Shown: positions 43,507 through 54,758 of the stretch, piece after piece
How the letters are laid out: each line of letters begins with the position of its first letter
Position numbering within the stretch: position 1 is the first letter of the stretch
Source of the DNA: Raffaelea ambrosiae
Taxonomy: Eukaryota > Ascomycota > Sordariomycetes > Ophiostomatales > Ophiostomataceae
Length of the DNA: 64,000 nucleotides
Assembly (NCBI GenBank): GCA_002778195.1
Contig: PCDI01000005.1
Location: 897,075 to 961,074, forward strand
Reading direction: 5' to 3'
The notes under the pieces: generated by a model
What the model was told of the DNA's origin: nothing
Seen by the model: the letters and a program-made list of their open reading frames with translations, nothing else
Database searches by the model: none
Made by a program: the position numbers and the translations under genes

Positions 43507-44527
43507 TTACAAGTGCTTGTTGTAGAATGCAGCAATCTGCTCGTATCCTCGCGCAAACTCCTTGACGTTGTCAGGGTTGCTCAGGTCGGCGCGGGCACCC
43601 ATCCAGCCGTGGTGCATCGTGCCGTACGTCTCGACCTCGCCAGTATAGCCGGGCTTGGCCAGGAGCGCCTTGTACGCGGCCACAGCCTCCTCTGGCTCGC
43701 CATTGGAAGCCAAGAGAATGTGGGGTACATTAAGAGCCTCGCCGTCCTTGATGTCCAAAGCACTAATGGCCGTTCGTTAGAATATGGAACCAAAACACGA
43801 GCGGACACAAGCAACAAGCGCAACGGAGATGGGGAAATTCCCGTTCGACCGGGACTTGCGAAACACTTACCCTGGATGAGCTGTTCCACTGACGGCGAAT
43901 TTGCGGCCAGGGCCTTCGTTGCCCTTACCTGTCGCCAGGACACCAACTGAAGCAGGTATGGTTAGTGAAACGCTTCTGAACAAATCTGGACAGAAAAGCG
44001 TTGATATCGACAATGCTTACTCTTGCCACCCCAGCACAGGCCAAAGACACCGACATGGTCATCCACAGCCGGGTGCTTCTCAGCCAGATCCTTGCGCACT
44101 TTCAAGAGGACTTCGGTGTTGGAAGGGAAACCGGCCTTGCTGGCCATAAACGCGCCCAGAAGCGTCTTCTTCTCCTCGGTATCGGGCGGCAGCCAGTCGG
44201 GCTTGGCGCCGTCGCCGTCAAAGAAGTCTGGGACCAGGACAAGGGCACCAGTCAGGGATGCCAGAAGATCAGCGCCCTGCAGGGTCTGCGACCACATGCC
44301 AAAGACGTCGTAGACTTCGATGATGGCCTTGGTGGCGTCGGCCGGGCCAACAACATCTTGTGTAGTTTTCAAGAATCAGCATGGGAGCAATGGAAAATAT
44401 TCAGACACAAGGGGAGCATGACTGCTGTAAACTCACAGGTTTTGTGACCACCGATGGTCTCATACTGTCCCTGCTCCTTGTAGTCGACGGTCAGCGGTGG
44501 CCGCTCACAGCACGCTTTGCTTGCCAT
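43507..44527 (-). CDS. dienelactone hydrolase family protein
   Basis: Small alpha/beta-hydrolase, probably cytosolic, related to yeast Aim2 and bacterial dienelactone hydrolase. Four exons: 44437-44527, 44021-44356, 43871-43946 and 43507-43762; phases 1, 1, 2 match at each join and give 252 aa, the family length. Seen features: MASKACCERPPLTVDYKEQG, IIEVYDVFGMWSQTLQGAD, PDFFDGDGAKPDWLPP, the nucleophile elbow GLCWGGK (C138), and MHHGW near the C-terminus with the catalytic His at 219. The segment where the triad acid normally sits reads ASNGEPEE (186-193), without an Asp in the expected place, so activity may rest on a Glu or be altered. Substrate is unknown. Confidence 0.88.
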
Positions 44528-45255
44528 TGTGAAGAGTGTTCTTGATAGACGAGCTTTGGTGCTAAACGCGTGGAAAAAAATGGAGGCAATAGATGGAATA
44601 GAGAGAAAGATTGTAAGAGTGCAGTTGGAATTGGTATTTCTTCCGTGTTTGATTTACGCATCCTGCCGCCTCTTTAATATATCTCATGGACGTGGGTCGA
44701 GGGCCGGAGGGGCTTTCCTAACACGGCGTTAACTGCCAAGCGACCGCCACTAAATCCGTTTTATGCGAATCGGCACCGATCTAACACGGAGCTCTAGGTC
44801 GAACTACGAGGCTCCAACTTCTCGCGATGCTGTGCGCCGCAATTCACAGTCTGGACACATGGAAACACAAGAGAATCTCACAGAAAGACAATCCGCGAAC
44901 ACATCGGACACCGAATTCCACACGCCTGGATGACTGCCATAAAAAAATCGGAACACTTCACTTCAAGCACTTTGATTACTTGATTACTAGTGTCGAGCCT
45001 CGGTTGAGTTTCGAAACACTCAAGGCAGCTGGGGGCCATGAATCGCCGTGCAGGGAAGGTGATTTGCCAATTTTTCTTCTACTTTTTTACTCCGAACCGC
45101 TCGAACACCAGAAAGAATGCTATAGTATCCATAGAGAACCGTTTGCTCTATCCCCCACGACTAATCATTACATGCAGAGTGCAAGCCAACAAAACCCCAC
45201 GAGATGTCTCCCTGTACAAATATGCGCATATCGTATCTTACAAAATGTGATGTTT
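44528..45255. other. intergenic region upstream of dienelactone hydrolase gene
   Basis: About 730 bp holding the promoter of the hydrolase gene and the 3' flank of the helicase gene, both minus. No additional gene is supported. Confidence 0.6.
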
Positions 45256-47160
45256 CTATACAAGTGCCTGGCCCATGTACATGCTCTCACGCACCTCGGC
45301 CACAATGTCACGTCGGTCATCCTTGCCCACCAGGACAATGCCCCGACCACGACGATTCATACGGCCAGCACGACCCAGCCGGTGGATAAAATCAATGGTG
45401 GTGTGGGGTACGTCATACAGGACGACGTGGCGCACATTCACCGTGTCGATGCCTCTGGAAGCCAGGTCGGTCGCCACCATCACCTTGGTGTTGGGCAGGG
45501 TGCGTCCACCAGGACCTCTTGGCGGCTGTGATGTTGACGTTGTTGTCGAAGTAGGGGCCGTCTTTGAACGGGCAGATGCTGTGAACTGGGCCAGCATGTC
45601 CGAGTGACGGTTCTCCTCGGCGTCGCGGTGCAGAGCCATGGCGTCGATGCCCTTGCCGCGCAGGTAGGCGGCGACTTCCTCAGCCTTGTCACGCTCATTG
45701 ACAAACACCATGATGCGCTTGATGGAATCGCCGTCCGCAACATCATCATCCATTGTCGAGCGCGCCATAGCCGAGTTGTCCTTGCCAATCGACCAGATGG
45801 CGTCGGCACAGGCGAGGTCCTTGTTGTTGCGGTACGGGTCCTTAGACACGTCGATGACGCCCAGCTGGACACGACGCGGAATGGCGTGCAGGTTGGGCGT
45901 CGTGATGCGCTCCATGCGAGGGAAGTGCAGGGCCAGGTAGTTGTCAAGGCGGCGGGGAATCGTGGCCGAGCAGAGGATCAGCTGCTTGAGCGACGGCAGG
46001 GCGCGCTCGACAATGGCCGTCGTGGCCGGCGAGAAGCTGCGGTCCAGTAGCGAGTCGGCCTCGTCGATAACCAGGTGCGACACGCGCGACAGGATGTTGG
46101 GGTCCGAGTCAGCAATGGAGGCCAGCAGGTGCGGCGTGGCCACGACAACGTCGATACCCGTGGGCGCATACAGATTGCGCTGCATGATCTTGGGCGCCAC
46201 GTCGGCCGACAGCAGATCCGTCTTGAACTTGACAGCGTGCGACAGCGCCTTGGCCACCGAGCCCACTTGGCCTACCAGCTCGGCTGACGGCACGAGGATC
46301 ACCGCGCGCGGCCGTGCCGTTGTTGGGTGTGGCTCAAAGTCCTGCGTCGTGCCGCGGTAGTGCGGATTGCTGCGGCGCTCCTTCTCCTCTTCGAGTCGCT
46401 TCTTGAAGGAAATAATGTCTGCGTCCTCGGCCTCGTCCCGCTTCAGTGCATCCACCACCGGGAGAAGATATGCGAGAGTCTTGCCCGACCCCGTCTCGGC
46501 AGCCAGCAAGAATTCGCGCCGCTTCTTGGGGTCCAGCTGCCGTGATGCGCGGCGGTCGACCGTCTGCCCCAGCAGCATCGGGATGGCCAAGCGCTGGATA
46601 GGCGTTGGGCGGAGGTCGACGAGACCGCGAAGGGCATCCGACGCTATGGCAGCCTGGACCGACGGCAGCAGGTTGAACTGCTCAAACTCCTCGATCTCCT
46701 GCATCCGGTTCTTAATATGTGTCCGCTGGCCGTACCCAATCGTGGCCAGAGACTGCTGCATTCGCAGTGCCTTGAACGGCTTCTTGCCGCCCTTGGCATC
46801 TCTTCGAGGACGCTCTTCTCGGTCTGGTCGTGCATCCCTCGTGGTCGTCGGCTTGCGGGTCGGCGGCCGGACGTTGGCCACGGTGCGGTTCATGCCCCCA
46901 AATGGACCATCGTATAGACGGTGGGATGATCTCCCTTTGCTGTCTCGGGAAGACGTTGGAGAGCGGGCGACGTTATCGGACAAAACCATGCGTGACGGAG
47001 TCTTGCGTCGTTGATGGACGGTCGAGGCTAGTCGCTGCTGCGGGTGCTGCAGTTGGGCCTGAAAAAGCCATGGTCGAGACAACGGTGAGACGCTCTGGCC
47101 CCTTAGAGCTACCGTTGACCGGCATACCGGACATATCGAGTCCAGCGCGGCTTTCCACAT
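45256..47160 (-). CDS. MRH4: mitochondrial DEAD-box RNA helicase Mrh4-like
   Basis: RNA helicase expected to act in mitochondrial large-ribosome assembly. Single exon, 634 aa. The N-terminus (MWKAALDSICPVCRSTVALR) is basic and hydroxylated like a mitochondrial presequence. Motifs in order: Q region LRPTPIQRLAIP, motif I AETGSGKT (about 219-226), Ia VPSAELVGQV, Ib ATPHLL, motif II DEAD in VIDEADSLLDRSF (about 366), motif III CSAT, then in the second RecA domain VFVNERDKAEEV, VATDLASRGIDTVNVRHVV and motif VI HRLGRAGRMNRRG. An insertion of about 35 charged residues after motif I and a divergent C-terminus match Mrh4-type proteins. An intron near the N-terminus cannot be excluded but none is needed. 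Confidence 0.9.
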   Translation of the reverse strand: MWKAALDSICPVCRSTVALRGQSVSPLSRPWLFQAQLQHPQQRLASTVHQRRKTPSRMVLSDNVARSPTSSRDSKGRSSHRLYDGPFGGMNRTVANVRPPTRKPTTTRDARPDREERPRRDAKGGKKPFKALRMQQSLATIGYGQRTHIKNRMQEIEEFEQFNLLPSVQAAIASDALRGLVDLRPTPIQRLAIPMLLGQTVDRRASRQLDPKKRREFLLAAETGSGKTLAYLLPVVDALKRDEAEDADIISFKKRLEEEKERRSNPHYRGTTQDFEPHPTTARPRAVILVPSAELVGQVGSVAKALSHAVKFKTDLLSADVAPKIMQRNLYAPTGIDVVVATPHLLASIADSDPNILSRVSHLVIDEADSLLDRSFSPATTAIVERALPSLKQLILCSATIPRRLDNYLALHFPRMERITTPNLHAIPRRVQLGVIDVSKDPYRNNKDLACADAIWSIGKDNSAMARSTMDDDVADGDSIKRIMVFVNERDKAEEVAAYLRGKGIDAMALHRDAEENRHSDMLAQFTASARSKTAPTSTTTSTSQPPRGPGGRTLPNTKVMVATDLASRGIDTVNVRHVVLYDVPHTTIDFIHRLGRAGRMNRRGRGIVLVGKDDRRDIVAEVRESMYMGQALV

Positions 47161-48690
47161 CGTGTCGGCCAGTTTTCTGTCAGCGTGGTTGGAGCAGTCA
47201 AATTTTTGATGTACCGTTAGAAGCCATCAAAATATAAAAAAATAAATAGTAAAAAACTCTAATTGGCAGACGCGGGACGTTGGCTAGCCTCGACATATAT
47301 CCACGTGACTAGCCCGACAGGGTCCACAGCACATGGCTGGTTAAGCTGATCGAGCCGGCGTTGGTGGGGCGCATCAGGAAGAAACCAGTGACGTAGACCC
47401 AGGGTGTTTCGCTCTTTCCCGCAACGAACTACTTCAGCTGGCGGGGAAGGAACGACGGACCGCTTTCTGCATGTGGCTGGCCAGGGAAAGAGCCTCTGCG
47501 GGCTCGACATCGCCGACTTAAAAAAAAAAAAAGAGGGCTGTTGTGTCGTGATACAGGTACAGGGCTGGTCCGCCGAGGCCGTATCTCGAGCAGCGACGGC
47601 CATCACCCAATAACTACACGCTACACCGTAACCCTGCCGCACGGCTGCCAAGCTCAGCATCTGATTGCCGTCTCCCTGGGCTCATGGCCGCCATTTGTGG
47701 CGTCATCTCGCCCTGTGGTCGCATTGTGCTGCGTGCTGGCCAGCCAAGTTCGAAAATGGACTGGCTGGGAAGGAAGCACCCACTCAGCGATAGCAGGCCC
47801 TGCAGGGCCAGTGCTTTAATTGCCTGCCCAAGCCAAAAGGCGGTCGGGCAGCTGCGCCGATAGCAGACCGCTGCCTTCCAGGAGGGTGTGGTGCTCAAAA
47901 GGGCTGTCTCTAGCGGGCAGCCCACCAGCAAATTGCTAATCAGCAGATCCTGATTCTGGACGAAGGGTTTTTGTGGCTTTTGTGGTTTTTGTGGTTTTTG
48001 TGCTCGTCAACTTGGTCTCAGCTCTCTCTACTCCTCTTTGAGTGCTGCCGTCCTTTTGTTGTCTTTTTTTTTTTTTCCTTCTCTCTCTTCACCGACCTCC
48101 TCTCCTAAGTTCTTCACCTTGCCTTACTCTCTCGACTTCCTCTTGTCGCCCTACTCTGCTTAATCTGTAATTCCACTTTCCTGCCCTCCTCATTTTCACC
48201 CTAAAACCTTTTCCCTGTTGGCGCCCGCCTTATCCCTGGCGTCCTAGCTATTGACGCACAACGTGCGCCCGCCGACGATACCGTTCGTTCCCACCTGCGA
48301 CCCAGGTGAGCTATTTTCACATTTTGTGTTCTCTCTCCCGTTCCTCTGCAGGCAACTGGGAATGCAGGCTGGAGCCGGCAGGCTTGGGAGAAATGTCTAG
48401 CTTCCCACCATGTCTTAAGCGGGCCTGACCGCATTCTGACCGGAATGGGACATTCCCAGCTTCTCTGCCCGTGTCTGTCGCTTGTGTGGTGGCCAGAAAG
48501 CCTGCTTGGCATCATCGTGCCGTGCTCTGCCTGTCGTGTGCAATTGGTGGCTTCAGTCCTGACTTAAGACCTCTATCGCAGGTCCAGCAGTCCGAGCACT
48601 GCTCCGTGTGAAATCTATCGTCCCTGGCCACGAAGCCTGGTGGCCTTTGCAAGCGTCCCCACAGATAACAGGCCAGCTACAGCAGCAGCC
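47161..48690. other. divergent promoter region, Mrh4-like helicase / CBM48 repeat protein
   Basis: About 1.5 kb between divergent starts. The right half (47950-48240) is strongly pyrimidine-rich with GTGGTTTTT repeats, as expected for the promoter and leader of the plus-strand gene. No coding frame is supported. Confidence 0.6.
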
Positions 48691-51600
48691 ATGGCTTCAG
48701 ACGAGACCACCGTTGAGATCACATACAAGTCTGCCGGCGCAGAGCCGCCGCTCTATGTCGCCGGGTCCTTCACCCATCCGCCATGGACGGCCGAGGAAAT
48801 GACCTACAAGAAGACCTCTAGTGGCGAAAACCTCTTCTCCAAGGCCGTCCAGGTGAAGTACGGATCGAAACACCAGTACAAATTTCGCGGTTCTGGCGAC
48901 TTCTGGCTCCTTGACGAGAATACCCCGATCATTACTGACGAAGGTGGAAACCAAAATAACCTGCTTGAGGTGCCGGAACATAAAAGGTACCTGCTAGATG
49001 CTTTGGCAGGGCAACAGATAAACAAGCCCCCAAGGGATGATACTGACTCTTTAGTGCTGCCACCGAGACACCGCCAACGCCCCCACCAGACTCCCCTCCC
49101 CAGCAGGTCGCTGCCCTGGACAAGAAAGAAGAAGAACCAGCGCCTGCAGACGTCCCCGATGAGCCCGTCGACGACGTAAAGTCCTCTGGTGCAGTGCCCG
49201 CCGTGGCTGCAGCTGCAGCTGCGACGGCAGCTGTCGCAACAACGGGCGTCGCCGAAACTGAAGCTCCAAAGGCCGTTGTGCCTGATACGGTAAGATCCGT
49301 TTCTTCGTTATTCAAATTAAATGGACATGCAGCTGCAGACATACGGGCCTGGGAGCTGATCTTGTGTGCCGTTCTTTCTAGATCAAGGACAAGGCTGTCG
49401 CCGAACCGGCTATCGAGACCGTCACGGAGAGCCTAGACACGGCGCCGACGTTCGCGTACGAGGTGGCCAAGCCGGCAACTGAAGACAAGCTATCTCCCGA
49501 AGCTATTCCTGCTACATCGACAAAGGCAGACGAGGAAACGTTTGATCTGAACGACCCGACTTTGGAGAAATTCCCGTCGAACCGTGAGGAAATCCTTGAG
49601 AAGGTGCGCACAATCGAAACTGGTTTAGAAGAAGACAAAACATCATTCAACGGAATTTCGCCGTCGCCGGTCGTCGTCCCCGGAACGCAAGGCTCTGCCG
49701 ACGTTGTCGCTGACCCTGTGTCGATTTCACAGGCCACTGAGACACCAGTCGTAACCGAGACAAAGGCGGTTCAGGAAGCCGCCCCGTCCGCAGAGCCGCT
49801 CCACAGCATCGTTGAGGAGACACCCGCCAAATCCCCAGTCGAAGAGACCCCAGCCAAGTTGAGTCTCGTGGAGGAGCCACTCGTCAAAGACACCCCTGCT
49901 GAAGAGGCCCCGATCAAGGTTCCAGCCGAAGAAGCTCCAGTCAAAGAGGCTCCAGTGGAAGGGGCTCCAATCGAAAAGGCTCCAGTGGAAGAGCCACCCG
50001 TCAAAGAGACCCCTACCGAAGAGGTCCCGATCAAGAAGGCCCCAATCGAAGAAACCCCGGTCGAGAAGGCCCCGGTTGATGAGACCCCGGCCACGGCGGT
50101 GACAGTTGAGGAGACTCCGGCCGAGAAGGCCCTTGTTGAAGAAGCCCCAGTCAAGGAGACCGTAGTCGAGGAGGCTCCTGTGGTCAAGGACGCTCCAATT
50201 GAAGAGACCCTGGTCACGAAGGCTCCAATTGAAGACACTCCTGTGGTTAAGGAGGCCCCAATTGAAGAAATTCCGGCCACAGAGGCTCCGATTAAAGAGT
50301 CCCCGATCGAGAAGACCCCGGTTGTTGAGACCCCGGCCACGGCGGTGACAGTTGAGGAGACTCCGGTCGAGAAGGCCCCAGTTGAAGAGGCCCAGGCCAA
50401 GGAGACTATTGTCGAAGAGACTCCTGTGGCTAAGGACGCTCCAATTGAAGAAACCCCAGTCACAAAGGCCTTAGTTGAAGAGTCCCCAGCCGAGGAGACG
50501 GTTGTCGAGGAGACTCCTCTGGCTAAGGACGCTCCAGTTGAAGAGACCGTGGCCACGAAGGCTCCAGTTGAGGAGACTCCACTGGTTAAGGACACTATCG
50601 AAGAAACCCCAGCTACAAAGGCACCGGTCGAAAAGACTCCCGTCGAGGAGGCTCCCGTTGAAGAGACCCCGGTTGTCAAAGACACCCCAGTTGAAAAGAC
50701 CGTGGTCACGGAGGCCCCAATTGAGGAGGTTCCGGCAGTGAAGGAGGTTCCACTTGAAGAAACTCCGATTACAAAGGCCACAGTTGAAGAGACTTCCGTC
50801 GAGGAGACTCCCATCAAGGAGACTCCCGTCAAGGAGACTCCGGCCAAGAACGCTCCAGTTGAGGAGACCGTGGCTACGAAGGCCCCAATTGAAGAGACTC
50901 TGGCGGCGAAGGAGGTTCCACTTGAAGAAACTCCGGTTACAAAGGCCCCAATTGAAGAGACTCCGGCGGCGAAGGAGGTTCCACTTGAAGAAACTCNCGA
51001 AGGAGGTTCCACTTGAAGAAACTCCGGTTACAAAGGCCCCAATTGAAGAGACTCCGGCGGCGAAGGAGGTTCCACTTGAAGAAACTCCGGTTCCAAAGGC
51101 CACAGTTGAAGAGTCCCCGGCTAAGGCTACCGTAGTCGAGGAGGCTCCTGTGGTCAAGGACGCTCCAATTGGAGAGGCTCCGGCCACGACGGCTCCAGTT
51201 GTGGAGACTCCAGTTGCCAAGGATGTTTCAACCGAGGAGGCCCCCGTGGCCAAGGATACTCTGATTGAAGACACACCGGTCAAGGAGATCCCAACTGAGG
51301 AGTCCCTGGTGAAGGAAACGCCAGTCACAGAGCCTCTCGTCAAGGAAGCCTCCATTGAAGAAGCCCCTGCCGCGGAAACTGTCGCCAAGGATATCGCAGT
51401 GGAGGAGACACCGATCAAAGAGACTCCAGTGGAAGAGACTTTGGTAAAGAAACCTACCGCCGAAGAAACGCCGGCCACAGAGACAGCTGCCAGCGAAGAT
51501 CCAGCCGTGGAAGCTGCTGTCGCGGCAGCTGCAGTGGCAGCTGCAGTGGCGGCTCCGGTCGTGGCATCTGCGGTTGTGGAAACTCCTGTCGTGGACGACC

Positions 51601-52277
51601 CAGTCGTGGAAGCTCCGGTCGTGGAAGCCCCAGTCGTGGAAGCCCCAGTCGTGGAAGCCCCAGTCGTCGAAACTCCAGTCGTCAAAGCTCCAGCCGACGA
51701 GACTCCCGTTGTTTCCAAGGCAATTGACAAGCAGGCGGAGGCCCCGGCACCAGCTGCCCCGGCGGTGGAAGAAACAGTCCCCGAGCCGGCAGCGCCGGCA
51801 GCCGTCGCAGAAGAACCCGTTTCTGAGAGCCCGGCTGCTGCGCCGGCTGCTGTCCCAGCTGCTGCTCCCACCGAGACCACCGAAGCCGAGCCATCCAAGC
51901 CTTCTACGACCGAAGAGGAGCCAATCGCTGCCAAAGGCAAGGCTGTCGACGAAACGCCAGCAGAGGAGAATGCGGAGGAAGCACCCGAGGCGGCCACTTC
52001 TGCGGAAGCACCAGAAGAGACGCCCAAAGCAGTCACGTCGGACGAGGCGTCATCCGAGACGCCAAAGGCTGCCGCCTCGGAAGAGGCTGCATCCCCCGTG
52101 GAAGCTGGTACTGAAGCTGACGGCCAGGTGCGGGCTGTCTCGCCGGCTAACTTCCAGCAGACAGCCGGTCTGGATGCGGATAAGCACGGCAACAACTGGT
52201 TTACTGCCTTTTTCCATGTCGTGTTTGTGAAGTGGGTGGGCGGCGTCTTTGCGAAGCTGTTCCGCAGGGCTAAGTAA
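48691..52277 (+). CDS. AMPK-type glycogen-binding (CBM48) domain protein with long Glu/Pro/Thr/Val repeat; sequence gap inside
   Basis: Exons 48691-48986, 49055-49289 and 49382-52277; phases 2 and 0 match. The N-terminal 95 residues form a CBM48/AMPK1-type fold: YVAGSFTHPPWTAEEMTYKK, YGSKHQYKFRGSGDFWLLDE and NQNNLLEVPEH. Next come Ala/Pro linkers, then from about 49820 to 51720 dozens of 10-12 residue units of the form EETPVxKAPVEE. The chain ends with a hydrophobic/basic tail (WFTAFFHVVFVKWVGGVFAKLF) that may anchor it to membranes. An N at 50997 inside the repeat changes the frame; the flanking copies show that the context ACTC-N-CGAAGG lacks a few bases of the repeat, so the break is an assembly fault, not a mutation. 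Expected length is at least about 1140 aa. ATG 48691 is chosen because it directly precedes the domain. Function is unknown. Confidence 0.82.
49820..51720 (+). repeat. coding degenerate repeat of about 30-36 bp units
   Basis: Units translate to variants of EETPVEKAPV, with Lys, Val, Thr, Ala and Ile exchanges. Stretches of 60-100 bp are duplicated almost exactly, for example around 50910-51090 (KEVPLEETPVTKAPIEETPA occurs several times). Both strands keep long open frames because of the repeat; the minus-strand frames are shadows. Confidence 0.9.
50997..50997. other. unresolved base marking collapsed repeat
   Basis: Single N between two copies of the same repeat segment. The reading frame before it and after it differ by one phase. 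Comparison with neighbouring copies suggests six bases where one N stands, plus possibly further whole units; that would restore the frame. Confidence 0.9.
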
Positions 52278-52853
52278 TGGGTAATGTGATGACGAGTGGT
52301 TCTTGGGAAGTTTGTCGGGATTGAGTTGCTGGACTACAGTTTCTTGTTTTCATTCTTTTGGGGACCGTTTGACTGGCAGGCTTTACGCATGTATGCGTGC
52401 CATTAATTCTCGGGTCTTTTTTTCTGCTGCTTTCATTATGCCGTTATTATCTTTCTCTGCTTGTGTCTCCTTCTCCATGATCCCATCTCTTTCTGTCTTT
52501 GTTTCCTGCTCATGAGACTGCCAGTGTTTGAAGCTAGTAATTCAGAATTATGTCACTGTGTCGAGAATATTTTGGCTGCTGATCATGGCACAGCGGGCAA
52601 CAGAGCACATGATATGGTTCGCCTTCACGCCCACGTTGAAAAAATGAAACAAATAGGCAATAGGTATATATATGTATGCATATATATAGCAAATGGATTT
52701 GACCAGATCGCTGTTCTAAATGTTTTGTAGCCTTGCCTCTAGGGTATAACACAAGGAGATGGATGTATGATCAGAAAATTAAGTGTGCATGCTTAACCAA
52801 AATAACACGTCGAGAGCCCCCCTCCCAAAATTCCTTTTCTTTTCTATGCTGGG
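52278..52853. other. intergenic region between convergent genes
   Basis: About 580 bp between the stop of the CBM48 repeat protein (+) and the stop of the Iwr1-like gene (-). AT-rich with TATATA repeats near 52660-52690; nothing coding seen. Confidence 0.7.
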
Positions 52854-53821
52854 TCAGATTGTTGGAAACTTCACGCCAGTATCTTCCGGCTCGTCATCGT
52901 CGTCTGAAAATTCCTCTAGGTCAGACGCATTGCCCGTCCGGTAGTGGTACGCGCCCCGGTCGAACTCGTCATCCGACGACACCTCGTCCTCGGGGTAGTC
53001 GTTCATGTAGTAGTCCTCGGCTGCCGGAGCGTTGGTTAGTTTTTTTTTTCTTTTTTTTCCAAGTTTTCCAAGAACTAAAAAAAAGAGGGGGAAAGCGGCA
53101 TACCGTTCTCATCTTCATCATCGTCAAACTCGTCCTCGCTGTCCTCCTCCGCCCCGTAAAAGTACTCAATGTCCGGCTCGCTGTCAAACACCAGCAGGCC
53201 CAGCGTGCCCTCCATCGGCATGCCCGCCTTGTGCACCACCTCGTGGCCCGGCACGCGCACATAGGTCTCTGTGACGTAGTCGTCTTCGTCCGTCTCGCTG
53301 CCCGTTTCGTCCTCGCTGGCCATGTCGATGTCCCCGCTGCTCGGCGTGGCTGTGGTGGCCGTGTTCTTGGCGGGCGACGTACTTGCACGCGGGCCAACAG
53401 CGACGGCAGCCTCGTGTTCCCGCGCGCGCTGTCGGGCAAACCGCACGCCTGCTGGCGAAGGCTTGAACGGCTCGCCGGCGGGGTGCTTCTTCTTGCGATC
53501 AGGCGTCGAGGGCGCCTCGGGCACGGTGGCCGCGGCACCCGTGGCTGCCTTGGCTTCCCGCACCCGCAGGGCCATGGCCTGCCGGGCCGTCTCGGCTTCC
53601 TTGGACGTCTTGTCCATGCGGGCAATGTTGCGGCCAATCAGCTCCAGCGTGTAGTCGTTCATATCGCGTGTCAGCTGGTCCATGTCGGTGTCCCACGTGC
53701 GGTTCACCAGAGAGTCCGGCAGGGCTGGCGGCGCATTGGCGGACGGGGCAGCTGCGGCTGCCTTGTCTTTGGTAGCAGCAGCAGCAGCTTCTCCCTCTTC
53801 TTCCCCAAGAGGAGGCCGTGG

Positions 53822-53858
<37 letters not shown>

Positions 53859-54758
53859 GCTGGTGTTGATGGTGTTCCGCTTGCAGCTGGCGTTGCTGCC
53901 TCTCCTTCTTGTTGCGTGGCAGCTGGCGTTGGCGTCTTCAGTGCTCGTCGGCTGGGCCGCTTGGGCAGGGGCTTCACTTCTGGTGCCAGCCATGAGGATG
54001 TCGTTGGAGTCTTTGTCACAGTTTCCTCCTCTCCAGAAGCTGCTGTTGTCACTGTCGACGAAACTATGGTCGTCGGCACGCCGCTCTCGCCCGCCGCATG
54101 GTGGTGGTGGTGGTTGTGTGCCTTCTTGTAGGCTGCGGCATCCTGCCGGTTCTTCTTTGCCTGGTCCCTCCGCCGGCGGCGCTGGCTCCGCTCGATAAAG
54201 ATGGCTGTCTCGGAGAGCGCAACACCAGTCGTGTGTCCATAGCGGGCCTTCTTGCGGATGGCATGCGCGCCCAGCACGGAGCTGCGCGCTGCCTGCGCCG
54301 CTATCAGAGAGTCGCGGGACAGATGGAAGCGGCGCGGCTCTGCCACAGCCAGCGACGAGGCCAACGAGGCCAGCCCATCGCCTTCTCCTCCTCGGCTGTT
54401 CAAGCTCGAGGTGTCTGCACCGCGGCCAGCGGACTGCTCCTTCTTGGGCGTCTTCCGTTTCTCGTCACCCGGTTTGGAGGCGTGGATCTTGGGCGGTCGT
54501 ACTTCCGGCGCAGTGACAGCCAAGACATCTTTGCGAGGTGCTGCTGTCTCGTTGTTTTGTCGTCGATAGAGAAAGGCATCGCTCCTATGGCGTTTCGAAT
54601 CTTCGACGCCTAGACAGAGAGTTTGTTTGGGTAAGAACGTGGGCGGGTACGACGCAAGGCTACGTCCGAGTGCTTGGGAACTTACGCAGGAAGGATGGCA
54701 CAGGGCTTTCTTCGGTCCGCTTCCGCTTCACGCGGATGATTTGCGGCGGTAGAGACAT
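52854..54758 (-). CDS. IWR1: Iwr1-like RNA polymerase II nuclear import factor
   Basis: Iwr1 binds assembled RNA polymerase II and directs its import into the nucleus. Three exons: 54686-54758, 53104-54609 and 52854-53020; both joins phase 1; 581 aa. The N-terminus PPQIIRVKRKRTEESPVPSF joins VEDSKRHRSDAFLYRRQ across intron 1 and carries the basic import signal of the family. The conserved Iwr1 domain lies at the C-terminal end: YVTETYVRVPGHE, then IEYFYGAEEDSEDEFDDDED, spliced to AEDYYMNDYPEDEVSSDDEF and DRGAYHYR. The middle is long and low in complexity, with poly-Thr (coded at about 53823-53860) and a His run (54105-54120), which makes the protein longer than yeast Iwr1. It faces the Tfc7-like gene head to head. 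Confidence 0.88.

Noticed and set aside
50997..51016. True frameshift or pseudogene in the CBM48 repeat protein
   Set aside because: The phase change coincides with an N between duplicate repeat copies and is removed by analogy with adjacent copies, so it is an assembly fault.
49771..52195. Minus-strand frames of 413 and 574 codons
   Set aside because: Antisense shadows of the coding repeat in the CBM48 protein.
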